A stretch of 21,307 nt of DNA from JAGHAJ01 sp964559865 [NCBI: uncultured Synergistota bacterium]. Its GTDB lineage: Bacteria; Synergistota; JAGHAJ01. Made by a program: the position numbers and the translations under genes. Below, in pieces: positions 6,761-14,377 of the stretch (position 1 is the first letter of the stretch; each line of letters begins with the position of its first letter). Location of the stretch: assembly GCA_964559865.1 (NCBI GenBank), contig CAZLJD010000034.1, positions 1-21,307 of the forward strand, written 5' to 3'. The notes beneath the pieces are model-generated. The model ran no database searches. It saw only the letters and a program-made list of their open reading frames with translations, and had not been told where the DNA came from.

Positions 6761-7462
6761 ATGAGGAAATTAGGGACAATCTTGTTATTAGCATCAGTAA
6801 TATCTCTGGGAGGGATCTGTATGGGATACACTCAGAATGTACCACCTTTACTCCTACAGGGTAATCAAATTGCACCACCACCAGGAGGAAACCCACCACC
6901 ACCTCCACCACCTGGAGGTCAACCACCTGCACCACCCGGTAGTAACCCTCCACCACCTGGAGGTCAACCACCTGTACCGGGGGGAGTTGCACCTAATAGC
7001 GCACCACCCTTATCTACAAATACACCCCAAAATCCACTAACAAATATTCCAAAGGCACTAAACACAGCTGAAAGTGTATTAAAGTATCTGCAACCCGGGA
7101 AAGTGTGGGTAATAAGGGGGCCACGCGGAGAACTCATACTAAAAGGTGCTATCTTATACCAAGGAGTAGCACTAGACACCATAAAATTTGACCCCGCAAC
7201 GGGTGGTGTACTTCCATGTGGATATAACCCTTACGTCCCCAGCGTATCCATATCTACAGAAGCAATAAAGCGCAAACTTACTGAAGTAATCAAGGGGTTA
7301 AAAATTGCTCCCGGTGTGGAGTATAGAGAACCTGAAGCTTGTATGGTTATACCCCTCATCTACGGGTATGAAATAGTTGCTCATCTAAAGATTTACCAGG
7401 ACGGCATTCATGTCGTACCCGATTACATATCCACACAGGAAATGAATGCATACGGAAAGTGA
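6761..7462 (+). CDS. Unrecognised exported protein with a proline/glycine-rich repeat linker
   Basis: A 233-residue protein I cannot assign to a family. Residues 1-23 look like a Sec signal peptide (MRKLGTILLLASVISLGG). C20 follows LGGI, which is not a proper lipobox. Residues 38-75 are almost pure Pro/Gly/Gln/Asn (PPPGGNPPPP, PPPGGQPP twice), likely an extended spacer to cross or bind the envelope. Residues about 93-233 look globular and mixed alpha/beta, with two cysteines, C153 (LPCGYNPY) and C194 (EACMVIP), that could pair in the periplasm. The ATG has AAGGAGGT eight bases upstream. It has a consensus promoter, so expression may be strong unless repressed, and a candidate operator upstream of the -35. 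It is a single gene between htrA and a convergent regulator gene. Confidence 0.8.
   Translation: MRKLGTILLLASVISLGGICMGYTQNVPPLLLQGNQIAPPPGGNPPPPPPPGGQPPAPPGSNPPPPGGQPPVPGGVAPNSAPPLSTNTPQNPLTNIPKALNTAESVLKYLQPGKVWVIRGPRGELILKGAILYQGVALDTIKFDPATGGVLPCGYNPYVPSVSISTEAIKRKLTEVIKGLKIAPGVEYREPEACMVIPLIYGYEIVAHLKIYQDGIHVVPDYISTQEMNAYGK
6880..6990 (+). repeat. In-frame proline-codon tandem repeat
   Basis: The segment CCTGGAGGTCAACCACCTG recurs 45 bases apart (from 6911 and from 6956), encoding a 15-residue imperfect repeat of the PPPGGQPPxP type. CCACCA runs precede it. Length variation by slippage or recombination is plausible. Confidence 0.75.
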
Positions 7463-7465
7463 AAA

Positions 7466-7498
7466 AAGTCGTTGGGTGGGTCACTCACCCAACGACTT
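7466..7498 (-). terminator. Intrinsic terminator embedded in the 3' end of the ArsR-type gene
   Basis: A 13-bp perfect stem, AAGTCGTTGGGTG (7466-7478) with its complement (7486-7498), and a 7-base loop. Read on the minus strand it is followed by a T run (the six A's at 7462-7467), a good terminator for the regulator operon. The regulator's stop codon (7481-7483) is in the loop and its last codons form the ascending arm. It also starts 3 bases after the stop of the convergent + strand gene and may end that transcript, though without a T-tract on that side. Confidence 0.8.
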
Positions 7499-7789
7499 CA
7501 AAACATCCTTGTTAACCTTAACTTCAAAGTCATTTGTCCTATAGTACTTTCTGACTATTATTCTCTTGCTGTCAAATTCAACTCTGGAAGAAAGAAAACC
7601 CACATTTACCAGTTTCCTAATATGTGCTATCAATAGCGGTTTAGAAATGCCCAAAGCCTCTCTCAACTGCTTGGTAGTCTTTTCCTCCTCCAAACACAGG
7701 ATTAACACCTTTAACCTTATAGGATGAGCCAACACTTGCAGAAACTCAGAAAGCCTGTTTACAAGATCCCTTCCTGCAGTAGTACCCAT
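7481..7789 (-). CDS. ArsR-type winged-helix transcriptional regulator
   Basis: A 102-residue protein built around one winged-helix domain. FLQVLAHPIRLKVLILCLEE (17-36) is the typical ArsR/HTH_20 opening helix pair. TTKQLREALGISKPLLIAHIRKLVNVGFL (38-66) is the helix-turn-helix with its recognition helix, and residues 68-85 form the charged wing. The ELCVC metal site of ArsR/SmtB is absent; C32 is the only cysteine, so a metal sensor of that kind is unlikely. Its ATG lies 4 bases after the stop of a small membrane protein gene and no promoter separates them. Candidate operators sit at that operon's promoter and at the promoter of the neighbouring proline-rich protein. The ribosome site (AAGG) is weak, which fits coupling to the upstream gene. 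Confidence 0.82.
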   Translation of the reverse strand: MGTTAGRDLVNRLSEFLQVLAHPIRLKVLILCLEEEKTTKQLREALGISKPLLIAHIRKLVNVGFLSSRVEFDSKRIIVRKYYRTNDFEVKVNKDVLKSLGE

Positions 7790-7793
7790 GACC

Positions 7794-8021
7794 TTATTCT
7801 TTCAACTCCTCTTTTAACTCCTCTATCTCCTTCCTGAGCTTTTCTATCTCTTCAATCATGCGATTAATTGCTTCTCCCAGCCCTTTGTCCGGGGAAGCCA
7901 CAGTAAAACTGGAGACTTTGGGATAGAGAAACTTAAATAGGAGGACTATAAATCCCAAGATCACAATTACCATAAACACCCCAAATATCCACTCAAACAC
8001 TCCAGGTGGTAAAGGTGGCAC
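7794..8021 (-). CDS. Small single-span membrane protein with a coiled-coil tail
   Basis: Unrecognised; 75 residues from the GTG start at 8019-8021. A short Pro-rich N-terminus (MPPLPPGVFEW) leads into one hydrophobic helix (about 11-32), then a basic/linker part and a charged heptad-rich C-terminus (about 48-75: INRMIEEIEKLRKEIEELKEEL) predicted to be a coiled coil, probably cytoplasmic. I chose this GTG because GGAGGTG lies six bases upstream. The in-frame ATG at 8036 would fall at or before the transcription start set by the TATAAT at 8040-8045, and longer versions run through the promoter. It shares an operon with the ArsR-type gene, so it may sense the membrane state or tether the regulator (inference). 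Confidence 0.68.
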   Translation of the reverse strand: MPPLPPGVFEWIFGVFMVIVILGFIVLLFKFLYPKVSSFTVASPDKGLGEAINRMIEEIEKLRKEIEELKEELKE

Positions 8022-8039
8022 ATCTATCACCTCCATTCG

Positions 8040-8069
8040 ATTATAATAGGTAAACAGTATTTTACCCAA
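8040..8069 (-). promoter_or_regulatory. Promoter of the membrane protein/ArsR-type operon
   Basis: On the minus strand TATAAT (8045 to 8040) is preceded by an 18-base spacer and a weak -35, TTGGGT (8069 to 8064). The start would be near 8033, just upstream of the ribosome site for the GTG at 8021. Confidence 0.6.
8048..8067. promoter_or_regulatory. 20-bp dyad in the promoter spacer (candidate autorepressor operator)
   Basis: On the + strand GGTAAA (8049-8054) and TTTACC (8061-8066) form an inverted repeat with a 6-base centre, lying between -35 and -10. The minus-strand reading TATTGGGTAAAA (8071 to 8060) is identical to the 12-mer at 6664-6675. Winged-helix repressors commonly bind dyads in this position and block polymerase. 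Confidence 0.55.
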
Positions 8070-8223
8070 TAAATTCATTTTTGTCAAGAAAAATCCACCA
8101 CAAAATCGATGACCAATAAATAGATATTTACTACTATGCACCATGGGGCATCTGCCCCTTTTATCCTATCCCAAAATCGACAAATATCTTCATACCTATC
8201 TCACCTCACATGCCATTTTCAGC

Positions 8224-8252
8224 TTGACTAATCCATTTGCAGATAATATAAT
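8224..8252 (+). promoter_or_regulatory. Promoter of the tRNA-Leu operon
   Basis: TTGACT (8224-8229), a 17-base spacer and TATAAT (8247-8252). The implied start near 8259 lies two bases before the mature tRNA 5' end. The region 8072-8223 upstream holds only a short G/C-rich inverted repeat (GGGGC/GCCCC, 8145-8158) followed by TTTTAT; I see no gene there. Confidence 0.8.
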
Positions 8253-8260
8253 AAAGGTGC

Positions 8261-8346
8261 GCCGGGATGGTGGAATCTGGTAGACACGCACGTTTGAGGG
8301 GCGTGTGGGGTAACCCGTGCGGGTTCAAATCCCGCTCCCGGCACCA
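8261..8346 (+). tRNA. tRNA-Leu (anticodon GAG), CCA encoded
   Basis: An 86-base class II tRNA. The acceptor arm GCCGGGA (8261-8267) pairs with TCCCGGC (8336-8342), followed by A and an encoded CCA (8344-8346). The D-arm reads TGGTGGAATCTGGTAGACA. The anticodon stem CACGT/GCGTG holds the loop TTGAGGG with GAG at 8296-8298, reading CUU/CUC. A long variable arm (GGGGTAACCC region) and the T-arm with GGTTCAAAT follow. The overall sequence resembles bacterial tRNA-Leu(GAG). It lies 19 bases upstream of a coding start and appears to share its transcript. Confidence 0.95.
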
Positions 8347-8365
8347 TTTTACAAGGAGGTTTCCT

Positions 8366-8833
8366 TTGCACATAGGAGTCATCGGCGGCTCTCTGTGCCC
8401 ACCAGATCTACTTAGCGATGCGTACACCATCGGTTATCTAATAGGGAAAAAGGGACATCTTCTAATCTGTGGCGGAATGGGTGGTGTAATGGAAGCTGTA
8501 TCCAAAGGGGCAAAGGAAGGCGGGGGAAACGTAGTGGGCATACTCCCTGGCACTGACAGGAGAGAAGCAAATCCATACATTGATTTCCCCATCGTTACAG
8601 GCTTAGGGCACATGAGAAATCCACTGGTAGTGCTCAACAGCGATGCAGTCATAGCCATTGACGGCAGTTGGGGAACTGTTTCAGAGATCTCATTTGCAAT
8701 GCTCTACAAAAAGCCTGTGATATTATACAATTCGCCACTGATAACTGCAATTCAAGGTGAAAAACCTCCAATAGTGAATATTGCAAGCTCTCCTGAAGAG
8801 GCAGTAGAACTTGCAATATTAAAAGGGAGATGA
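8366..8833 (+). CDS. LOG/TIGR00725-type Rossmann-fold protein
   Basis: 155 residues from a TTG start (8366-8368), preceded by AAGGAGGT at 8353-8360. Longer in-frame versions run back into the tRNA and are rejected. It opens with a nucleotide-binding strand-loop (HIGVIGGSLCPP). LICGGMGGVMEAVSKGA and AIDGSWGTVSEISFAM correspond to the glycine-rich and PGGxGTxxE-like positions of the LOG/TIGR00725 superfamily, with S-W replacing G-x in the second. Members bind nucleotides; some relatives are cytokinin-activating phosphoribohydrolases, but the role of this subgroup is not established. Its stop overlaps the start of the radical SAM gene as ATGA, so the two are translationally coupled. Confidence 0.85.
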   Translation: MHIGVIGGSLCPPDLLSDAYTIGYLIGKKGHLLICGGMGGVMEAVSKGAKEGGGNVVGILPGTDRREANPYIDFPIVTGLGHMRNPLVVLNSDAVIAIDGSWGTVSEISFAMLYKKPVILYNSPLITAIQGEKPPIVNIASSPEEAVELAILKGR

Positions 8834-10263
8834 AAAGTTTGAGAGTGCTACTAATAGTTCCCCCAAACGATAACCTACTAAAAAAGATATTAGGAGTAGG
8901 AGGACCACCACTTGGCATTGGGTATCTCGGAGCTTATCTAAAAAAAGCAGGACACGAAGTAAAGTTAATAGATGGCTTAATTGAGGACTACTCAGAAGAA
9001 ACGCTGAGGAGAAAAATAAAGGAGTTTTCTCCTCAGATTGTAGGTATAAGTGTCCTAACCGCAACACTCTACAGAGGCTATGCGATAGCACAGCTAGTCA
9101 AAGAGATTGATAGCAACATTAAAACCATAATTGGAGGACCACATGTAACATTCTTACCAGAAGAGACACTGAGTGAATGCCCATATTTAGACTTTGTCGT
9201 GCTCGGAGAAGGAGAAGAAACCATTCTGGAACTCACAAATGAGCTGGCAAAACCTAACCCACAGCTGGAAAGCATAAAAGGCATAACATGGCGTAAAAAT
9301 AACGGAGAGATAGTGACAAATCAACTACGTCCACTCATAGAAAACCTCGATTCCATACCATTTCCTGCATACGAACTCCTGCCAATGGACAAATACAGAA
9401 TTGGGAAAAAGATCCACATAGGAACTATGATAACCAGCAGGGGGTGTCCATTTGGATGTATCTTCTGCTCATCGTCTGCACTATTCGGCAAACGTTGGAG
9501 AGGAAGAAGTCCTGAAAATGTAGTAGATGAAATGGAGATCCTCATTAAGAAATACGGCATAAATGATATAGAAATCTTAGATGACACATTCACTCTTAAC
9601 AGACCAAGGGCCATAAAAATAGCAGAGCTTATAAAGAAAAGGCACTTAAATCATATTTCATGGACATGCACATCGAGGGTTGATACTTTTGATGCAAACC
9701 TCGCGACTGCCTTAAAAGAAGCTGGTTGCTACAGAGTTTACATGGGGATAGAGTCTGGCTCGCAAAAAAGCCTTGACACAATAAACAAAGGCATAACTGT
9801 GGAAAAGGCAAAATCAGCAGTGAACATAGCAAGAACTGTTGGATTAGAAGTGATAGGTTCCTTCATAATAGGAATACCAGGCGAAACGAAGAAAGATATA
9901 ATAGAAACAATAAAGCTTGCAAGGAAACTTCGCATAGCTTATGCCCAATTTACAATCCTTACACCCTATCCAGGAACTCCTATATTCGACTACGCTGTAA
10001 AGAACAATCTCCTTATCACGAGAAACTGGAGCAACTACGGGATACTTGACTCCGTCATGAAAGTCCCAAACTTTACGACAGAGGAGCTGACAAAATATAT
10101 AAGGAGAGCATATATATCCTTCTACCTAAATCCCCACTTCTGGTGGGAACAAATTATCCATGGAAGAATGGATTTCATCATAAGAGTAATAAAGGGATTC
10201 TTAAAGGCCCGATGGAAACCACCAAAAGCAGAGGAAAAAAGTGCATATAAATTAACCAACTAA
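8830..10263 (+). CDS. B12-binding-type radical SAM protein of unknown substrate
   Basis: 477 residues. Residues 1-140 form a cobalamin-binding-like Rossmann domain (PPLGIGYLGAYLKKAGHEVKLIDG, IIGGPHVTFLPEETL, DFVVLGEGEETI) without the DxHxxG histidine, as is common in this class. The radical SAM core has C206/C210/C213 in SRGCPFGCIFC, then ILDDTF, YMGIESGSQKSLDTINKG and GSFIIGIPGET. The C-terminal part has PYPGTPIFDYA and a basic tail. This layout matches the family containing BchE, HpnP, HpnJ and many methyltransferases or ring-forming enzymes; the substrate cannot be read. It is coupled upstream by an ATGA overlap and followed after 14 bases by an aminotransferase gene. Confidence 0.92.
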   Translation: MKSLRVLLIVPPNDNLLKKILGVGGPPLGIGYLGAYLKKAGHEVKLIDGLIEDYSEETLRRKIKEFSPQIVGISVLTATLYRGYAIAQLVKEIDSNIKTIIGGPHVTFLPEETLSECPYLDFVVLGEGEETILELTNELAKPNPQLESIKGITWRKNNGEIVTNQLRPLIENLDSIPFPAYELLPMDKYRIGKKIHIGTMITSRGCPFGCIFCSSSALFGKRWRGRSPENVVDEMEILIKKYGINDIEILDDTFTLNRPRAIKIAELIKKRHLNHISWTCTSRVDTFDANLATALKEAGCYRVYMGIESGSQKSLDTINKGITVEKAKSAVNIARTVGLEVIGSFIIGIPGETKKDIIETIKLARKLRIAYAQFTILTPYPGTPIFDYAVKNNLLITRNWSNYGILDSVMKVPNFTTEELTKYIRRAYISFYLNPHFWWEQIIHGRMDFIIRVIKGFLKARWKPPKAEEKSAYKLTN

Positions 10264-10277
10264 AGGAGTGAACGGGT

Positions 10278-11462
10278 ATGGAGCTTTCCCAGAAAGTAAG
10301 AGGTTTAACCTCATCCATTACATTGCTGATCAACTCGAAAGCCAATGAACTAAAGAGACAAGGAGTAGATGTTGTGAGCTTCGGAGCTGGTGAACCAGAT
10401 TTTCCCACGCCTGACTTCGTAAAAGATGCCGCATATGAAGCCATAAAGAGTAACTTTACCCACTACACACCAGCCAGTGGCATAACAGAGTTGAAGGAAG
10501 CTATATCGGAGAGAATGAAAACAGACTTCAACCTCGATTACTCAACAAAAGAAATAGTAGTATCTGCAGGTGCAAAGCAGTCACTATTCAATGCGTTATA
10601 CGTGCTATGCAATAATGGTGATGAAGTTATAGTGATCACTCCGGTCTGGGTAAGCTATGTGGAACAGATAAAACTAAGCGGAGGCATACCTGTCATAGTA
10701 GAAACGAAGATGGAGAACAACTTCTTGCCGGCTATAGAGGACATAGAAAAAAAGATCACAAATCGCACAAAAGTCATAATGATAAACAGTCCCAATAACC
10801 CTACAGGAGCAGTATATCCCGAATCTCTGCTCAAAGAGATCGGCGAACTTGCAGTAAAGAAGGGTATATTCATCATATCAGATGAGATATACGCACCCTT
10901 CATATACTCTAATACCAAGCACATCGGAGTAGTAAATGCATATCCAGATGCAAGAGAAAATACCATCATCGTAAATGGAGTATCAAAGGCATACTCAATG
11001 ACAGGATGGAGAATAGGATACGCATTAGGACCTCAGCAGATCATTTCTGCAATGTCAAAGGTGCAAAGCCACACAACATCCTGCCCATCCTCCATCTCTC
11101 AGAAAGCAGCATTAGGAGCACTAACTGGTCCTCAAAGTTTTGTGCAAGAGATGAATAAAGCATTCAAAAAGAGAAGAGACTATCTATTCAATGAGTTATC
11201 CTCCATAGAAGGCATAGAGATAAAATTACCCGAAGGTGCATTCTACCTGTTTCCTAAGATAGATAATCTAATAAAGGGAAGGCTAAAGGACTGCGAAGAG
11301 TTTGCAACCAAACTCCTTACAGATGAATCTGTTGCAGTGGTACCTGGTTCAGCTTTCCTCGCAAGGGGATATATAAGACTTTCATACGCCACATCTATGG
11401 AAGAGATAAAGAAAGGAGCAGAAAGGATAAAACACTTTGCTACTACTCTAAGAAATCTCTAA
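10278..11462 (+). CDS. Class I PLP-dependent aminotransferase (aspartate aminotransferase-like)
   Basis: 394 residues, the usual length for subgroup I-gamma aspartate aminotransferases of thermophiles. The PLP lysine is K237 in [15 protein letters not shown]. Supporting residues are N174 (SPNNPTG), D202 (SDEIY) and the substrate carboxylate-binding arginine R367 in [21 protein letters not shown] near the N-terminus is the family opening. The likely reaction is transfer between aspartate or another amino acid and 2-oxoglutarate; relatives also act as prephenate or aromatic transaminases, so specificity is open. ATG follows AAGGAGTG. It is the last gene of the tRNA-Leu transcript, and its final 20 bases overlap the end of convergent rpoD. 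Confidence 0.93.
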   Translation: MELSQKVRGLTSSITLLINSKANELKRQGVDVVSFGAGEPDFPTPDFVKDAAYEAIKSNFTHYTPASGITELKEAISERMKTDFNLDYSTKEIVVSAGAKQSLFNALYVLCNNGDEVIVITPVWVSYVEQIKLSGGIPVIVETKMENNFLPAIEDIEKKITNRTKVIMINSPNNPTGAVYPESLLKEIGELAVKKGIFIISDEIYAPFIYSNTKHIGVVNAYPDARENTIIVNGVSKAYSMTGWRIGYALGPQQIISAMSKVQSHTTSCPSSISQKAALGALTGPQSFVQEMNKAFKKRRDYLFNELSSIEGIEIKLPEGAFYLFPKIDNLIKGRLKDCEEFATKLLTDESVAVVPGSAFLARGYIRLSYATSMEEIKKGAERIKHFATTLRNL

Positions 11463-12513
11463 GCTTCTTACTTCTTGTGGGATGACGAAGCTTTCTAAGT
11501 GCCTTACCTTCTATCTGTCTTATCCTTTCTCGGGTAACATTAAACGCCTTTCCTACCTCTTCTAAAGTGTATGGCCTCCCATCAGCGAGGCCAAATCTCA
11601 TTTCTAATACCCTTCTCTCCCTATCGGATAGGGTTTCTAATATCTTCTTCAACTGTTCTTTCAGTACCTCGGAAGCCGCAACCTCAGAAGGAGAAGGTAC
11701 ATCTTTGTTCTCTATAAAGTCGCCAAGATGACTATCCTCTTCCTCCCCTATAGGCATTTCCAGAGACATCGGTTCCTGCGCAACTTTCAATGCCTCCTCC
11801 ACCTTTTCGGGAGATAGTCCAGCTGCCTCGGCTATCTCCTCCGTGGTAGGTTCCCTATCCAGCTTCTGCGTGAGCTCACGCTCGGTTCTTATTATTTTGT
11901 TTATGGTCTCCACCATGTGAACGGGGATACGAATCGTCCTCGCCTGATCAGCTATAGCCCTGGTTATAGCCTGCCTTATCCACCACGTAGCATATGTGCT
12001 AAACTTATATCCCTTTCTATAGTCAAACTTCTCCACAGCCCTTATCAAACCTAAATTGCCCTCCTGTATCAAATCCAAAAAGAGCAAACCCCTACCGACA
12101 TACTTCTTAGCAACGCTAACTACCAACCTCAAGTTAGATTCAACCAGCTTCCTCTTTGCCGCCTCATCACCTTCACTTGCCCTTTTAGCCAGTTCTACCT
12201 CCTCCTCAGGTGTAAGCAGCGGTATTTTCCCTATATCCTTAAGGTACATCCTAACAGGGTCATCAATTGGTATCTCCTCTGGTAAAAGAGGTTCACCCTT
12301 ACTTTCCTTTATCTCCTTTATGACACTTTTACCCGTATCTGCATCCCTTATCTCTATCCCCAGATCAAGGGCAGTAGCATAAAGTGCATCAAGATCCTCA
12401 GTAGTCAAATTACACTCTATCATCGCCTTTTCTATCTCGTCCTGCGTGATATATCCTACCTTCCTCCCTGCCCTGATCAGCTTCATAATGCAATCTGATA
12501 CCTCTTTCGCCAT
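11443..12513 (-). CDS. rpoD: RNA polymerase primary sigma factor (sigma-70)
   Basis: 356 residues, short for RpoD because region 1.1 is compact (about 1-80) and the long non-conserved insert is missing. Region 1.2 is [11 protein letters not shown] (85-95). Region 2 includes [27 protein letters not shown] and [14 protein letters not shown] (170-183), which reads the -10. Region 3 contains RTIRIPVHM onward. Region 4 ends with [20 protein letters not shown] (316-335), the -35 reader. The conservation marks it as the housekeeping sigma, in keeping with the TTGACA/TATAAT promoters in this window. Its ribosome site AGGAGGTAG includes the dnaG stop codon four bases upstream, so it is coupled to dnaG. 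No terminator is seen after it. Confidence 0.96.
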   Translation of the reverse strand: MAKEVSDCIMKLIRAGRKVGYITQDEIEKAMIECNLTTEDLDALYATALDLGIEIRDADTGKSVIKEIKESKGEPLLPEEIPIDDPVRMYLKDIGKIPLLTPEEEVELAKRASEGDEAAKRKLVESNLRLVVSVAKKYVGRGLLFLDLIQEGNLGLIRAVEKFDYRKGYKFSTYATWWIRQAITRAIADQARTIRIPVHMVETINKIIRTERELTQKLDREPTTEEIAEAAGLSPEKVEEALKVAQEPMSLEMPIGEEEDSHLGDFIENKDVPSPSEVAASEVLKEQLKKILETLSDRERRVLEMRFGLADGRPYTLEEVGKAFNVTRERIRQIEGKALRKLRHPTRSKKLRDFLE

Positions 12514-12517
12514 AAAA

Positions 12518-14257
12518 CTACCTCCTCATACTTTTTCGCAACTCCGTATACTCCTTTAACAAAGAAGGAGTGACATCCCCCTGCTGCATGTGTCTATATA
12601 TTTCTTTTAATCTCTCCTCCTTTGCCCTCTCTTGCAAAATGGACAGCAACCCATCTACCCAGCTCTTAAGATCAACATCCTCAGCAGGACGTTTCCTCCA
12701 AGCAATATCAGAAAGTACAATAGAGACATCTGGATCGCCTCTTAATTCCTCCAACACTTCCTCTTCAGACAACCACATACCATCCGTGAGAAGATACTCA
12801 GCAAGTCTCCTATGAACCTCATCAGTAAAGGTCAGACTACTTTGTGCATCCTTTATCATACCCCTCACTTCTGGATATATCAACATAAGCCACAACAACT
12901 CCCTTTCTGCTCTCAAATACTTATCCAATTTTCCTCTAACCACTATACCCACATCTCTCTCTTCCAAAGAAGCTGTTCTCCTCTTTTTCCTTTTATAAAG
13001 GATACCCCTCAAAACACCTTCATTTAAATCCAGCAATTGAGAGACCTTCTTTATCATGCGTTCTCTCTTGATTTCATCAAAGGCATCAAGCAAAGAAAGC
13101 ACCTCTTCCACTATCTCTCTATCCTTGAGTTTACCTTCCCTTTTCCGATTCAAAACACTATCGATAACACAATCCTCAAATGAAACTGCACTATCTTCCA
13201 ACTCGAACCACTCTTCCTTAGAGTGGTGGCTAAAAAATTCATCTGGGTCCTTCCCATCCGGAATCCTTATAACCTTTACATCTATGCCCTTATCCATTAT
13301 CAACTGCAGCGCCCTTACCGTCGCAGATTCCCCTGCCAAATCCGAATCATACGCAAGAAGTATAACATCGGTACTCCCAACCAGCCTCCTTACCTGCTCT
13401 CTCGTAAGGGAAGTACCAAGCGATGCTACAGAGTAAGATATTCCATTCTTGTGCAACGCTATTACATCCATATAACCCTCTACTACCACAACCTTCCTCT
13501 CTCTCCTTATATTAGGTATAGCAAGATTTATCCCATACAGCACCGTCCGTTTATTAAATATCTCTGTCTCTGGCGTGTTTATGTATTTCGCTACTCCGTC
13601 TGCACTACCCACAACCCTACCTCCAAAACCAACCACCTTCCCAGAAACTGTAAATATAGGGAAAATCACTCTATTGTTAAACCTGAGATAAAGATCACCG
13701 GTATCTCTTAACCCGAACACACCACTTTTCACCATCTCTTCACTTGTAAACCCACTTCTCTCGAGAATTTTTCGCAACAACCCCTTTTTAGATGCCCATC
13801 CTATCAAAAACTTATCTATAGCAGTTCTATCGACACCCCGCCCCTCAAGGTAACGCATCACATCCCTATCTCTAAGGAGAAGCTCATGAAATACCTGCGC
13901 ACACTTGTAATTCAAATCGTACAGTCTCTGTTTTCGATTACTCCTCTGCTTCGATCCCTTAATGTCCTCTTCCGAAAGCCTTATACCAACCCTCGCAGCT
14001 AACTTATTTAGCGCTTCATAAAAGCTTAGATGCTCTATCTCCATGACAAATGTAATAACATTTCCACCCTTTCCACACCCAAAACAGTGAAACAACTGCT
14101 TCTCTGGACTTACTACAAAAGATGGCGTCTTTTCCTTATGAAAGGGGCATAACGCCTTATAATTCTTACCTGCCTTTTTAAGGTCCACATACTCAGAAAC
14201 AACATCCACTATGTCATTTCTGCTTATAACCTCATCTATCATCTCTCTGGGGTACAT
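12518..14257 (-). CDS. dnaG: DNA primase
   Basis: 579 residues, typical. The N-terminal zinc ribbon (CHC2) has C37, H40, C58 and C61 (CPFH ... CFGC). The RNA polymerase core follows, with [11 protein letters not shown] (about 224-234). The Toprim part carries E260 in [13 protein letters not shown] and the DxD pair D304/D306 in LAYDSDLAG, the metal-binding residues for primer synthesis. The C-terminal 180 residues (about 400-579) are the divergent helical helicase-interaction region. It makes RNA primers at the replication fork. The start ATG has GAGGAG upstream. The order dnaG-rpoD is the conserved core of the macromolecular synthesis operon. No clear promoter is visible between the upstream terminator and the ATG. 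Confidence 0.97.
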   Translation of the reverse strand: MYPREMIDEVISRNDIVDVVSEYVDLKKAGKNYKALCPFHKEKTPSFVVSPEKQLFHCFGCGKGGNVITFVMEIEHLSFYEALNKLAARVGIRLSEEDIKGSKQRSNRKQRLYDLNYKCAQVFHELLLRDRDVMRYLEGRGVDRTAIDKFLIGWASKKGLLRKILERSGFTSEEMVKSGVFGLRDTGDLYLRFNNRVIFPIFTVSGKVVGFGGRVVGSADGVAKYINTPETEIFNKRTVLYGINLAIPNIRRERKVVVVEGYMDVIALHKNGISYSVASLGTSLTREQVRRLVGSTDVILLAYDSDLAGESATVRALQLIMDKGIDVKVIRIPDGKDPDEFFSHHSKEEWFELEDSAVSFEDCVIDSVLNRKREGKLKDREIVEEVLSLLDAFDEIKRERMIKKVSQLLDLNEGVLRGILYKRKKRRTASLEERDVGIVVRGKLDKYLRAERELLWLMLIYPEVRGMIKDAQSSLTFTDEVHRRLAEYLLTDGMWLSEEEVLEELRGDPDVSIVLSDIAWRKRPAEDVDLKSWVDGLLSILQERAKEERLKEIYRHMQQGDVTPSLLKEYTELRKSMRR

Positions 14258-14310
14258 ACCAACTTCTCCTCAAATCTATATTCGACCTTTTAACTCAAAA
14301 TCCTTCTTTC

Positions 14311-14350
14311 AAAAAACTGGGCTCCCACCCACAAGAGGACAGGAGCCCAG
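14311..14350 (-). terminator. Intrinsic terminator after hppA
   Basis: The perfect 9-bp stem CTGGGCTCC (14317-14325)/GGAGCCCAG (14342-14350) encloses a 16-base loop. Read on the minus strand it is followed by TTTTTT (14316 to 14311). It ends the glyQ-glyS-ppdK-hppA transcript before dnaG. The dnaG leader starts right after it. Confidence 0.88.
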
Positions 14351-14377
14351 AAGAAGAGTAAACCTAATAAGTCAACT

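Noticed and set aside
6880-6990. Possible CRISPR-like or intergenic tandem repeat
   Set aside because: The repeats are in frame within a coding gene and encode a Pro/Gly linker; there are no spacers or regular repeat units.
6741-6992. Minus-strand open frame rich in Val/Gln opposite the proline-rich region
   Set aside because: It is only the complement of the CCA/CCT proline codons and covers the other gene's ribosome site.
8022-8144. Longer versions of the small membrane protein starting at 8144 or 8036
   Set aside because: They run through the TATAAT and candidate operator and lack a ribosome site; GTG at 8021 has GGAGGTG at proper spacing.
8145-8164. GGGGC/GCCCC hairpin followed by TTTTAT as a + strand terminator
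   Set aside because: The stem is only 5 bp and no + strand gene precedes it, so it has no clear transcript to end; kept only as a remark in the promoter entry.
8267-8365. N-terminal extension of the LOG-like protein from an ATG inside the tRNA
   Set aside because: The extension would be translated from mature tRNA sequence; the TTG at 8366 has a strong ribosome site and gives the family's normal N-terminus.
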